Shown here: positions 1-5,878 of the stretch, in pieces
Layout of the letters: the number at the start of each line of letters is the position of its first letter
How positions within the stretch are numbered: position 1 is the stretch's first letter
The notes under the pieces: model-generated
Databases searched by the model: none
Seen by the model: the letters and a program-made list of their open reading frames with translations, nothing else
Told to the model about the DNA's origin: nothing
NCBI GenBank assembly: GCA_002451755.1
Contig: DKDF01000011.1
Span: 3,249-19,250, forward strand
Length of the DNA: 16,002 nucleotides
Reading direction: 5' to 3'
Origin: Ruminococcaceae bacterium UBA6855
GTDB lineage: Bacteria > Bacillota > Clostridia > Oscillospirales > Acutalibacteraceae
Translations under genes and position numbers: made by a program

Positions 1-110
1 CCCTCCATCGGAGCAGTCCGGCTTTGAATGTGAAATTAAACAGTACATAACCGATAATACTTTTTCGTGCGCTTGTGCGGCCTTGTGTCGCGCAGGCGCA
101 TTCTGTTCTT

Positions 111-166
111 CACTCTTCACTCTTCACTTGCCACTCACCACTATCCACTTTTCACTCTCCGCTCGC
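111..166. repeat. Tandem heptad repeat CACTNNN
   Basis: Seven consecutive 7-bp units each begin with CACT and end in a variable triplet: CACTCTT, CACTCTT, CACTTGC, CACTCAC, CACTATC, CACTTTT, CACTCTC (111-159). A degenerate eighth unit, CGCTCGC, follows at 160-166. The strict 7-bp period with a fixed tetranucleotide and a changing triplet is seen directly. Read on the other strand the unit is NNNAGTG. The block lies between whatever gene precedes the window and the terminator at 198-224, so it may be transcribed in a 3' untranslated region. No spacer/repeat structure like CRISPR is present. Its function is unknown. Confidence 0.85.
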
Positions 167-197
167 CGGTTCGATTATCATTCTCTCAAGTTCCTTT

Positions 198-224
198 GCA
201 GCCACGCTCAGCGGCTGTTTTTTT
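198..224 (+). terminator. Intrinsic terminator of an upstream gene
   Basis: CAGCC (199-203) pairs with GGCTG (213-217) around a short loop, followed at once by seven T residues (218-224). An alternative fold pairs CAGC with GCTG and an inner CGC with GCG. There is no gene between it and the left edge, so it probably ends a transcript that enters from the left, just before the promoter of the glycosidase-like gene. Confidence 0.6.
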
Positions 225-325
225 AGTACTGCTTTTAAATAGAATTTTCTGAACCTGTATTGATAGCTTTTTGTAAGCTCTTCTGCTCCTTTTAGTGCTT
301 AAAGAATGCGAAAAGATAAAACATA

Positions 326-356
326 TGCTATAATTGCAGAAAACCTGCGTTAACGC
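326..356 (+). promoter_or_regulatory. Extended -10 promoter and palindrome before the glycosidase-like gene
   Basis: A consensus TATAAT (329-334) is preceded by TGC, giving an extended -10 element. No good -35 hexamer lies 17 bp upstream. About 13 bp downstream, near or just after the expected transcription start, is the perfect 10-bp palindrome GCGTTAACGC (347-356), which could be a repressor operator. The Shine-Dalgarno GGAGG is at 368-372, five bases before the ATG. The promoter is well supported by sequence; the operator role is inference. Confidence 0.6.
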
Positions 357-377
357 GGCGGAATATCGGAGGTTCAC

Positions 378-2306
378 ATGAACGAGCAGCTTAAAATTTC
401 ATTCAATAAATTTACCGGCGATTATACGATCGACCACGACGGCTTTCAGTGGGTCAGCGACGGCAGACTGCCGTATGTTATAATCAGAAAGAAAATCGGC
501 AAAAAATACCGCACTACATACAGAACTTTTCAGAGCGCGGCGAAAAAGACTGTCCGGCAGGACGGGAATAGTGTAACATGCCGCTATGAAAAATTTGTGG
601 CATTTGGCAAGGTGCTCGATTTTGCGCTCGTGGCCAACGCGCATATTGAGGACGGCAACTCCGTCGTATTCTCGATAAAGGCCGAAAACGAGACGGGCTA
701 CGATATCCGCGCCGTCTATTTCCCCGCGCCGTTTAACTCGAAGAAAAAGGGCAAAGTATCCTATCATGTCGATGCCATGCGCCAGGGCTTCATGCTGCCC
801 GACGGATACAAAGAAAATTTCGCCTCGACCTTTGCCTATACAAAGTATCTTCGCAAGATAAACACCGGCGACTGCTATATGCCTGTCTGGGGCAGGGTAT
901 GCGACGACAGAATGTTTTCGGCGATTGTCGAAACACCCTATGACGCCTGCATATTCTCGTCTTTCGGTCATCACGGTGCATTTTTGAGCTCCGTCCATTG
1001 GACTTCGTCTCTCGGTAAGCTCTCTTATGAGCGCAGGATACGCTTCGTTTTCCATCACGGCGGCGATTATAACACCGTCGCAAAGGACTACAGAAAGTAT
1101 CTCTCCGACAGGGGCGAACTCAAGACGCTCCGAGAGAAGATAGACGAAAACAAAAACATCAAGAATCTTATCGGCTGCCCGGTTCTGCACCATAAGATAT
1201 ATTCGAACATACAGCCGAAGTCCCGCTTCTATGCCAAGGACGGGCAAAATTCAGTCCTATATGCCTCGTTTTATAAGCGCGCCGAGCAGATGAGAGCGCT
1301 CAAGGCGGCGGGGCTCAAAAAGCTCTATATCCACACCGACGGCTGGGGCGAGCACGGCTATGACAATGACCATCCGTATATACTCCCGCCCTGCCCGGAG
1401 GCAGGCGGCTGGGATGGCATGAAAGAGCTTGCCGACACCTGCCGCGAGCTCGGCTATATCTTCGCCCTGCACGATCAGTACCGCGATTTCTATTATTCCT
1501 CGAAGTTCTTTGATATGGAAAAGGCGGTAACAAATATTGACGGCGGACATCCCTATTGTTCGATATGGGACGGCGGCGAGCACTCCTTCCTCTGCGCTTC
1601 GCAGGCTCCCGATTTTGTCAAGAAAACATACACCGAGCTTGAGGAGCACGGCATAGATGTTCAGGGCGCGTATCTCGATGTTTTCTCCATTATGTGGGGC
1701 GACGAGTGCTTCCACCCGCACCATAAGATAACCCGAGAGCAGAGCATAAAATACCGTGCCAAGTGCTTTGATTATTTGAACAAAAAAGGTCTTATCATGT
1801 CCTCGGAAGAGCCGGGCGCTCAGCTTGTCAACAGCATCTGCCTTGTTCACCACGGTCCGCACGCACTGCGCCCGCAGGTCAACGGCCAGGCGGTCGGCAT
1901 ACCGATCCCGCTGCTGAGCCTTGTCTATCACGACTGCCTCGTTATCCCGTGGGATTGGTGGAACAACTGGGGAATACCCAAGGGCGAGAGCGGCGAGCTC
2001 TATTGCGCGATGCACGCCGGTATGCCGTATATCCATTGCTACGGCGAAAAGGATTTCAAGGTCGGCAGCGACGCGCGTTCGGCGGATGTCGATCTGATTA
2101 AAGAAGGCGCGCTGAAAAAAGAGATAGTGCGCGTCGAGCGTCTCTGCGCTCTTCAGACGAAGCTCTGCGACAAAGAGATGGTTCGCCACGAATTTGTTGA
2201 CGGCTCGCGCGTCCAGCGCACTTATTATTCCGACGGCACGGCTGTTACCGTCGATTTCGGCGCGAACACATGGAAAGAGGAGACAGACGGCAAGCAGAAA
2301 AGATAG
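378..2306 (+). CDS. Putative glycoside hydrolase, GH101/DUF5696-like TIM barrel
   Basis: This is a 642-residue protein with no signal peptide, so probably cytoplasmic. Residues about 1-245 look like an all-beta sandwich, as in the N-terminal domain of many large glycosidases. Residues about 265-560 read like a (beta/alpha)8 barrel: strand-like KLYIHTDGWG (315-324), YIFALHDQYRDF (360-371), GAYLDVFS (430-437) and LIMSSEEPG (472-480). Asp434 at a strand end and Glu477/Glu478 about 43 residues later have the spacing of a nucleophile and an acid/base pair; this assignment is inference. Aromatic and His-rich stretches (VHHGPHALRP at 490-499, WDWWNNW at 525-531) suggest a carbohydrate site. The family resemblance, to endo-alpha-N-acetylgalactosaminidase-like and DUF5696 proteins, comes from memory of such motifs and is not verified. 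The gene stands alone between its own promoter and a terminator, with no sugar transporter beside it. The substrate is unknown. Confidence 0.6.
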   Translation: MNEQLKISFNKFTGDYTIDHDGFQWVSDGRLPYVIIRKKIGKKYRTTYRTFQSAAKKTVRQDGNSVTCRYEKFVAFGKVLDFALVANAHIEDGNSVVFSIKAENETGYDIRAVYFPAPFNSKKKGKVSYHVDAMRQGFMLPDGYKENFASTFAYTKYLRKINTGDCYMPVWGRVCDDRMFSAIVETPYDACIFSSFGHHGAFLSSVHWTSSLGKLSYERRIRFVFHHGGDYNTVAKDYRKYLSDRGELKTLREKIDENKNIKNLIGCPVLHHKIYSNIQPKSRFYAKDGQNSVLYASFYKRAEQMRALKAAGLKKLYIHTDGWGEHGYDNDHPYILPPCPEAGGWDGMKELADTCRELGYIFALHDQYRDFYYSSKFFDMEKAVTNIDGGHPYCSIWDGGEHSFLCASQAPDFVKKTYTELEEHGIDVQGAYLDVFSIMWGDECFHPHHKITREQSIKYRAKCFDYLNKKGLIMSSEEPGAQLVNSICLVHHGPHALRPQVNGQAVGIPIPLLSLVYHDCLVIPWDWWNNWGIPKGESGELYCAMHAGMPYIHCYGEKDFKVGSDARSADVDLIKEGALKKEIVRVERLCALQTKLCDKEMVRHEFVDGSRVQRTYYSDGTAVTVDFGANTWKEETDGKQKR

Positions 2307-2396
2307 CGCCGGTGTCAAAAATACCATTGCTGACGGAAAAGCCCTCGTTCGGTTGAAAGGACTGAGCAGCTCAATTTATATTTGTTGATAAAACCA

Positions 2397-2428
2397 CAAA
2401 AGCCATCCCTTTTCAGAGATGGCTTTTG
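2397..2428. terminator. Bidirectional terminator between convergent genes
   Basis: A perfect 11-bp stem (CAAAAGCCATC at 2397-2407 with GATGGCTTTTG at 2418-2428) encloses a 10-base loop. The A-run on one arm and T-run on the other allow it to act on both strands. It lies 90 bp after the glycosidase-like gene and 3 bp beyond the agrB stop, so it would end both convergent transcripts. Confidence 0.85.
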
Positions 2429-2431
2429 CGT

Positions 2432-3034
2432 TTACTCTTCTGCCGTTTCGCGGCTGTATCTTCTCAGCGATATCCTGCCTGCCGTCAGCATGACGCCCTC
2501 AAGCAGCAGTGCGGCGCACAGCGGAGCGCATATCCTCGGGTAGCCGAAGATGAGCGCCGCCGTCATGGCTGCGAATGTCGGGGTGACGCGGATTATCGAC
2601 CGTTCGCGGTAGCGGATTTTCTCCGCGTCGTCGAGCGGCTTCTCTTTCGCCGCCGCGGGGGAGAGGATACATATTATAATGTATGCCGCTGCCGATGCGA
2701 GCGCACCGGATTTTAAAATCACAGGCTCGCGCAGGGCGAAGAAAACGAAGCATATCGACAAAAGTATTTCTATCGTCGATATTATCATGCACCTGCCCTC
2801 GGTCGAGGCGTGGAACCCGCCGCCGTATTTCTTGATGAACAGGAACACGGCGTAGAAAGCCATGCTTTCGAGGGCGATTCCGAAAATCAGCCCTAATATC
2901 AGGCAGATGACCGCGTACATCAGCTTCGATAACAGCGAAAAGAGACCGTAAGCTACGATCTCTTCCTCGCTGTCCGGCAGATACCCGCGCTTCCCGAGAC
3001 GAGAAGTCAGGCGAACTGACAGATCATAAATCAT
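2432..3034 (-). CDS. agrB: AgrB-family autoinducer-peptide maturation protease
   Basis: A 200-residue polytopic membrane protein of the AgrB family, which cleaves the C-terminal tail of AgrD and forms the cyclic (thio)lactone signal at the membrane. The family hallmark is intact: KKYGGGFHAST with His75, then Cys82 seven residues later, matching the catalytic His77/Cys84 pair of Staphylococcus aureus AgrB. Hydrophobic segments lie at about 30-52, 56-67, 84-100, 110-126 and 150-185, and the length is typical. Its ATG overlaps the agrD stop codon (ATGA), so the two are translationally coupled and cotranscribed. It ends at the bidirectional terminator shared with the convergent gene. Assignment is confident; the partner peptide is unusual because it has no cysteine. 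Confidence 0.93.
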   Translation of the reverse strand: MIYDLSVRLTSRLGKRGYLPDSEEEIVAYGLFSLLSKLMYAVICLILGLIFGIALESMAFYAVFLFIKKYGGGFHASTEGRCMIISTIEILLSICFVFFALREPVILKSGALASAAAYIIICILSPAAAKEKPLDDAEKIRYRERSIIRVTPTFAAMTAALIFGYPRICAPLCAALLLEGVMLTAGRISLRRYSRETAEE

Positions 3035-3174
3035 TTGTTCTTATAGATCTCCGCGCTCTTGGGCATACGGGGCTGATAAGACCAGGGCGAACCGGTTGAA
3101 TTGATGTCGTCCTTGACGTTCTTCTTGGCGAGAGTGATAACAGACTCAGCCGCTTTCTTTGCTATGTTCTTCAT
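3031..3174 (-). CDS. agrD: AgrD-like signal peptide precursor lacking cysteine
   Basis: A 47-residue precursor starting at the ATG at 3174-3172, chosen because AGGTGG sits six bases upstream; longer in-frame starts at 3246 and 3213 lack a properly spaced site. The first ~21 residues form a Lys-rich amphipathic helix (MKNIAKKAAESVITLAKK), as AgrD leaders use for membrane binding. Then come NSTGSPWSY (25-33) and QPRMPKSAEIYKNK, whose YQPxxP pattern and charged end match clostridial AgrD tails. There is no cysteine anywhere. In S. intermedius AgrD a serine replaces the cysteine and gives a lactone; by analogy a five-residue ring Ser29-Pro-Trp-Ser-Tyr33 with cleavage before Gln34 is plausible, but the ring boundaries are inferred. 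If Tyr33 were instead the first tail residue, as alignment with the C. perfringens pattern suggests, the ring would need different ends. Coupled to agrB by an ATGA overlap. Confidence 0.85.
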   Translation of the reverse strand: MKNIAKKAAESVITLAKKNVKDDINSTGSPWSYQPRMPKSAEIYKNK

Positions 3175-3244
3175 TTTTGTCCACCTGCTGCCGGTTCCAT
3201 TTAAGTCCGGCATTTCCTTTCTTTGGTATTTTTGGGACAAGTAC

Positions 3245-3272
3245 ATGATAACAAATCAATAATAAAATTCAA
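3245..3272 (-). promoter_or_regulatory. Candidate agrDB promoter
   Basis: On the minus strand TTGAAT (3272-3267) is followed after 16 bp by TATCAT (3250-3245). Transcription would start near 3238, leaving a leader of about 64 nt before the agrD ATG. The -35 box lies nine bases downstream of the tandem LytTR-type repeats, the layout expected of a weak promoter activated by a bound response regulator. The region is very AT-rich, so other hexamer pairs are possible. Confidence 0.45.
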
Positions 3273-3281
3273 TATAACAAA

Positions 3282-3311
3282 CAATACTGCATATTTTTGC
3301 GTCAAAACTGC
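3282..3311 (-). promoter_or_regulatory. Tandem LytTR (AgrA/VirR-type) binding boxes
   Basis: On the minus strand GCAGTTTTG (3311-3303) and GCAGTATTG (3290-3282) are direct repeats starting 21 bp apart; including one flanking base they read TGCAGTWTTG. LytTR regulators such as AgrA and VirR bind paired ~9-bp sites with a CAGTT core, one per two helical turns (9 bp plus a ~12 bp spacer), upstream of the target -35. Core, orientation, spacing and position before agrD all agree. A response regulator with a LytTR domain is encoded at 3848-4546. Binding itself is inferred. Confidence 0.65.
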
Positions 3312-3405
3312 ACAAATCCATAATATTATTTAACAACGGCATAAAATAACAGCATATTACAAATATAATTGTGTTTGTAAATGGCAGTTTGTTCCAATTG
3401 AAAGC

Positions 3406-3425
3406 GGCAAATGGTAACATTTGCC
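3406..3425. promoter_or_regulatory. Perfect 8-4-8 palindrome, candidate operator
   Basis: GGCAAATG (3406-3413), spacer GTAA, CATTTGCC (3418-3425) is a perfect inverted repeat ending 13 bp before the chosen start of the XRE regulator gene. It could be that protein's autoregulatory operator, or a hairpin in its leader. A related half-site, AAATGGCAG, occurs 30 bp upstream at 3379-3387 (compare AAATGGTAA at 3409-3417). The symmetry is seen directly; the binding partner is inferred. Confidence 0.6.
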
Positions 3426-3438
3426 ATAGGTGATGAAA

Positions 3439-3777
3439 GTGAACGATGAAAAGAAGAATGCCGTTATCGGGGCGCGGATAATGCAGCGCAGAAAGCTGCT
3501 CGGAATGAAGCAGTCCGAGCTGGCGGAAATTATCGGAGTCTCGGACAATCAGATATCCAACATAGAGAACGGCAGGAGCTATCCGAAGCTCAACAGCTTC
3601 ATGCTCATCTGTCAGGCTCTCGGCTGCAACGCGGACTATTTCTTCTCCGGCGTGATAAGCGACTCTCTTCCCGAGCAGATAGTGGAGATGCTCTCGTCGC
3701 TTTCGGTCGAGGAACAGAGAATGGTCTGGCGCCTTGTTGATTGCTACATACATCAGAAAGACGACACGACGATTTAA
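3439..3777 (+). CDS. XRE (Cro/C1) family transcriptional regulator
   Basis: A 112-residue DNA-binding protein. I chose the GTG at 3439 because AGGTG (3428-3432) lies six bases upstream; the GTG at 3430 and ATG at 3433 overlap or abut that site. The N-terminal ~65 residues form a helix-turn-helix: MKQSELAEIIGVSDNQISNI followed by ENGRSYPKLNSFMLICQALG and NADYFFSG is the classic Cro/C1 pattern. The last ~40 residues are helical (LPEQIVEMLSSLSVEEQRMV) and could mediate dimerisation. It sits divergent from agrDB and directly upstream of the LytTR regulator/kinase pair, with no terminator between. That suggests control of the divergent region, probably through the palindrome just upstream. The DNA-binding role is secure; the target is inferred. 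Confidence 0.85.
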   Translation: MNDEKKNAVIGARIMQRRKLLGMKQSELAEIIGVSDNQISNIENGRSYPKLNSFMLICQALGCNADYFFSGVISDSLPEQIVEMLSSLSVEEQRMVWRLVDCYIHQKDDTTI

Positions 3778-3796
3778 CGATTTAAACTTAAACAGT

Positions 3797-3825
3797 TTGA
3801 CTTGACTTTTCTCATATGGTATAAT
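3797..3825 (+). promoter_or_regulatory. Promoter of the response regulator/kinase operon
   Basis: TTGACT (3797-3802), a 17-bp spacer and a consensus TATAAT (3820-3825) form a near-ideal sigma-70/SigA promoter. Transcription would start near 3832, giving a leader of only about 16 nt that holds the AGGAG site (3834-3838). Just upstream the 8-mer CGATTTAA is repeated in tandem (3770-3785), overlapping the XRE stop codon. TTGAC at the -35 and GTCAA (3827-3831) at the start site are mirror elements that could serve as an operator. The promoter is strong; the operator idea is weak. Confidence 0.75.
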
Positions 3826-3847
3826 TGTCAACGAGGAGTGGCAATTC

Positions 3848-4546
3848 GTGAAAATCGCAATTTGTGATGACGACAGTGCTTATATAAAAAAGATCGAATC
3901 GGTGGTTCGCACTACTCTTGCGGAGAATAATATCGACGCGCGGTTTGATCTTGTATCCGACAGCGCGCAGCTGCATGACAGCGCGGAAATATATGATATG
4001 GTTTTTCTCGATATCGGTATGACTCCGTATAACGGGCTCGAGCTCGCCGCAAGGCTGAAGAAGAGAAACCGTAATATCATTATATTTTTTATCACATCGT
4101 ATGATGACTATATCGACGATGCCATGGATCTGCGTGTTTTCAGATATATATCAAAACCGCTCGACGCAAAGCGGCTCAGAGCGGGAGTCGAAAAAGCACT
4201 GAAGCTCATTGAAAGGGCGCGCATAAGCTTTCTTGTGAAAGAGAGCGGAAAATCCGTGTGCGTCTTCTCAAAAGATATTGTTTTTGTTGAGATAGCCGGA
4301 CGCTCCACGCGGGTCGTGACGACTCATGGGGAGTACAACTCGGAAAACGGCATTGACTTCTGGGATTCAAAGCTCGCCGCGCCGTCATTCTTCCGCGTGC
4401 ATAAGAGCTATATAGTCAATGTCCATTACGCGACGGATTACACCCGCGCGGCCGTTGTGCTCTGCGGCGAGTACGAAATACCGATAGCCTACAGGAAGCA
4501 GGCGGAGTTTAGGCACTTTTTTCTCAACTATTTCGGGGGACGATGA
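3848..4546 (+). CDS. LytTR-family response regulator (AgrA-like)
   Basis: A 232-residue two-component regulator starting at GTG, with AGGAG nine bases upstream. Residues 1-~120 are a receiver domain: acidic cluster Asp7-Asp8-Asp9, phospho-acceptor Asp55 in VFLDIGM, a Thr/Ser at the FFITSYDD strand, and Lys near FRYISKPLD. Residues ~135-232 are a LytTR DNA-binding domain with its typical FFRVHKSYIVN motif and the preceding VFVEIAGRS strand. LytTR regulators of the AgrA/VirR class activate agr and toxin promoters through paired CAGTT-type boxes, and such a pair lies 550 bp away in front of agrD. Seven bases separate it from the kinase gene, so they form one operon. It is very probably the output of the Agr-like circuit. 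Confidence 0.93.
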   Translation: MKIAICDDDSAYIKKIESVVRTTLAENNIDARFDLVSDSAQLHDSAEIYDMVFLDIGMTPYNGLELAARLKKRNRNIIIFFITSYDDYIDDAMDLRVFRYISKPLDAKRLRAGVEKALKLIERARISFLVKESGKSVCVFSKDIVFVEIAGRSTRVVTTHGEYNSENGIDFWDSKLAAPSFFRVHKSYIVNVHYATDYTRAAVVLCGEYEIPIAYRKQAEFRHFFLNYFGGR

Positions 4547-4553
4547 TCTAAGA

Positions 4554-5864
4554 ATGAATCTGGTTTCTGCACTTTCACATGCTATAGAGCTGTTTATTGT
4601 TTTTCAGTTCTTTAACGACCTGTTTGCCAATAAGCACAGGAAAATTGTCGCAACGGCGGTGGGGTTTGCTTTCTATGCCGCGGCATATGCTATGTTTCTG
4701 CTTATCAATTCAACGGTCGTCAATATTTTGCTCTGCTTTGTTATCGATTCCGTCTTTGCAAAGCTCTTCTTTGAATGTAATATCAAGGGAGCAACGCTCG
4801 GCGCGCTGTTCATAGCGGTGTCGAACACTGCGTCGGAGTTTATAGTCATGAGCCTGCTCGCAATAATCGGCGGCGGTGATATAAAGGCGTATCAGTCGAG
4901 CGTCTATGTCTATCTGCTCATGGTGCTTTTGAGCAAGTCCGTCCTCTTCGTGCTTACAAAAGCGGCGGTCTATGCGGGACTGTATCTGCGCGGTCAGAAG
5001 GGCGTGCGCATCCCCGCGTTCCTGTTGATTTATCCCATAGCGTCGATAGTTATCCTCTATACTTTCTGGATAATTTCCGTGCGTTATAACTTGTCGAAGA
5101 ATATCAGCGTCATAATTTCCGCTGCGTCGATCGCGATAATCGCGTCGGCTTTTCTGACTTTCGTCTTTTACGGGCGCACTTCGCGCAAGATGGACGAGCT
5201 CTATAAGACCCAGCGCGAGGCGGAGCGACTGCGCACCGACCAGACTTATTACGCCCTGCTCGATCAGCAGAACGAGATGCTCAAGACTATAACGCACGAC
5301 GAGAAAAATCATCTTATCGCCATAAAAGCGCTCGCAGACAATCCCGCTGTCAGCGAATATATCGAGAATATCTACGGCGATATCAAATACCATTCGATGT
5401 TCGGCAACACGAAGAACAAGTTCCTCGATCTGCTGCTCAACAAATATAAATCTATCTGCGATTCGAGCGGGATAAGCTTCGAATACAATATAAGGACGGC
5501 GAACCTCTCGTTTATGGATGCGCCGGATCTGATAACGCTTCTGAGCAATATCCTCGACAATGCGGTCGAGGCGGCGAGCGTTTCCGAAAAGAAAACGATA
5601 GAGCTTTCGATAAACAAGGTCAATGAATTCGATATGCTTTCCTGCGTCAATTCCAGCGACCGCAAGCCGCAGTCCGTCGGCAAATCGCTCAGGACTTCGA
5701 AGAATTCCGGCGGCTTCCACGGGCTCGGAACAAAGAGCATCAAGGCGATAGCGGGGAAATATAACGGCGAGTTCGATTGGTCATACAGCGAGGCTGACAG
5801 GGAGTTCACGGTCAATATCGCGTTCTTCCATACAGATAAGGAGAGAGAGTTGGTAAAAAAATGA
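4554..5864 (+). CDS. AgrC-like sensor histidine kinase (GHKL type)
   Basis: A 436-residue membrane kinase. The first ~206 residues contain about six hydrophobic segments, the usual AgrC-type sensor that binds extracellular cyclic peptides. A coiled-coil-like linker (about 210-240) leads to the dimerisation/phospho-acceptor motif TITHDEKNHL with His248, the HDxxNHL pattern of the AgrC/VirS class. The GHKL ATPase follows with an N box LLSNILDNAVEAA (329-341) and a G box GGFHGLGTKS (386-395). Its Shine-Dalgarno site is weak, and the start lies seven bases after the regulator stop, so coupling is likely. Expected role: sense the AgrD-derived signal and phosphorylate the adjacent LytTR regulator. 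Ligand specificity is inferred from linkage only. Confidence 0.92.
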   Translation: MNLVSALSHAIELFIVFQFFNDLFANKHRKIVATAVGFAFYAAAYAMFLLINSTVVNILLCFVIDSVFAKLFFECNIKGATLGALFIAVSNTASEFIVMSLLAIIGGGDIKAYQSSVYVYLLMVLLSKSVLFVLTKAAVYAGLYLRGQKGVRIPAFLLIYPIASIVILYTFWIISVRYNLSKNISVIISAASIAIIASAFLTFVFYGRTSRKMDELYKTQREAERLRTDQTYYALLDQQNEMLKTITHDEKNHLIAIKALADNPAVSEYIENIYGDIKYHSMFGNTKNKFLDLLLNKYKSICDSSGISFEYNIRTANLSFMDAPDLITLLSNILDNAVEAASVSEKKTIELSINKVNEFDMLSCVNSSDRKPQSVGKSLRTSKNSGGFHGLGTKSIKAIAGKYNGEFDWSYSEADREFTVNIAFFHTDKERELVKK

Positions 5865-5878
5865 AAAGGGAGAACTCT

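Noticed and set aside
1..66. Possible end of an upstream gene at the left edge
   Set aside because: More than one frame reaches a stop here and the piece is too short to choose or identify; only the terminator at 198-224 hints at an upstream transcript.
111..166. CRISPR array
   Set aside because: Units are 7 bp with no spacers; this is a simple heptad repeat, not a CRISPR.
67..252. 61-codon open frame across the heptad repeat
   Set aside because: The translation is low-complexity and derived from the CACTNNN repeat, with no ribosome site.
243..257. CodY-box-like AATTTTCTGAACCTG
   Set aside because: It has three mismatches to the AATTTTCWGAAAATT consensus, lies about 70 bp upstream of the only nearby -10, and no such box appears before opp, the expected CodY target. 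Chance is likely.
1257..2327. Long antisense frame opposite the glycosidase-like gene, and a second one at 399-1247
   Set aside because: The plus-strand gene has a promoter, a good ribosome site and barrel-like motifs; the antisense frames have none and are shadows of codon bias.
3031..3246. Longer AgrD of 71 residues starting at 3246
   Set aside because: That ATG overlaps the candidate -10 region and has no ribosome site; AGGTGG six bases before 3174 clearly favours the 47-residue form.
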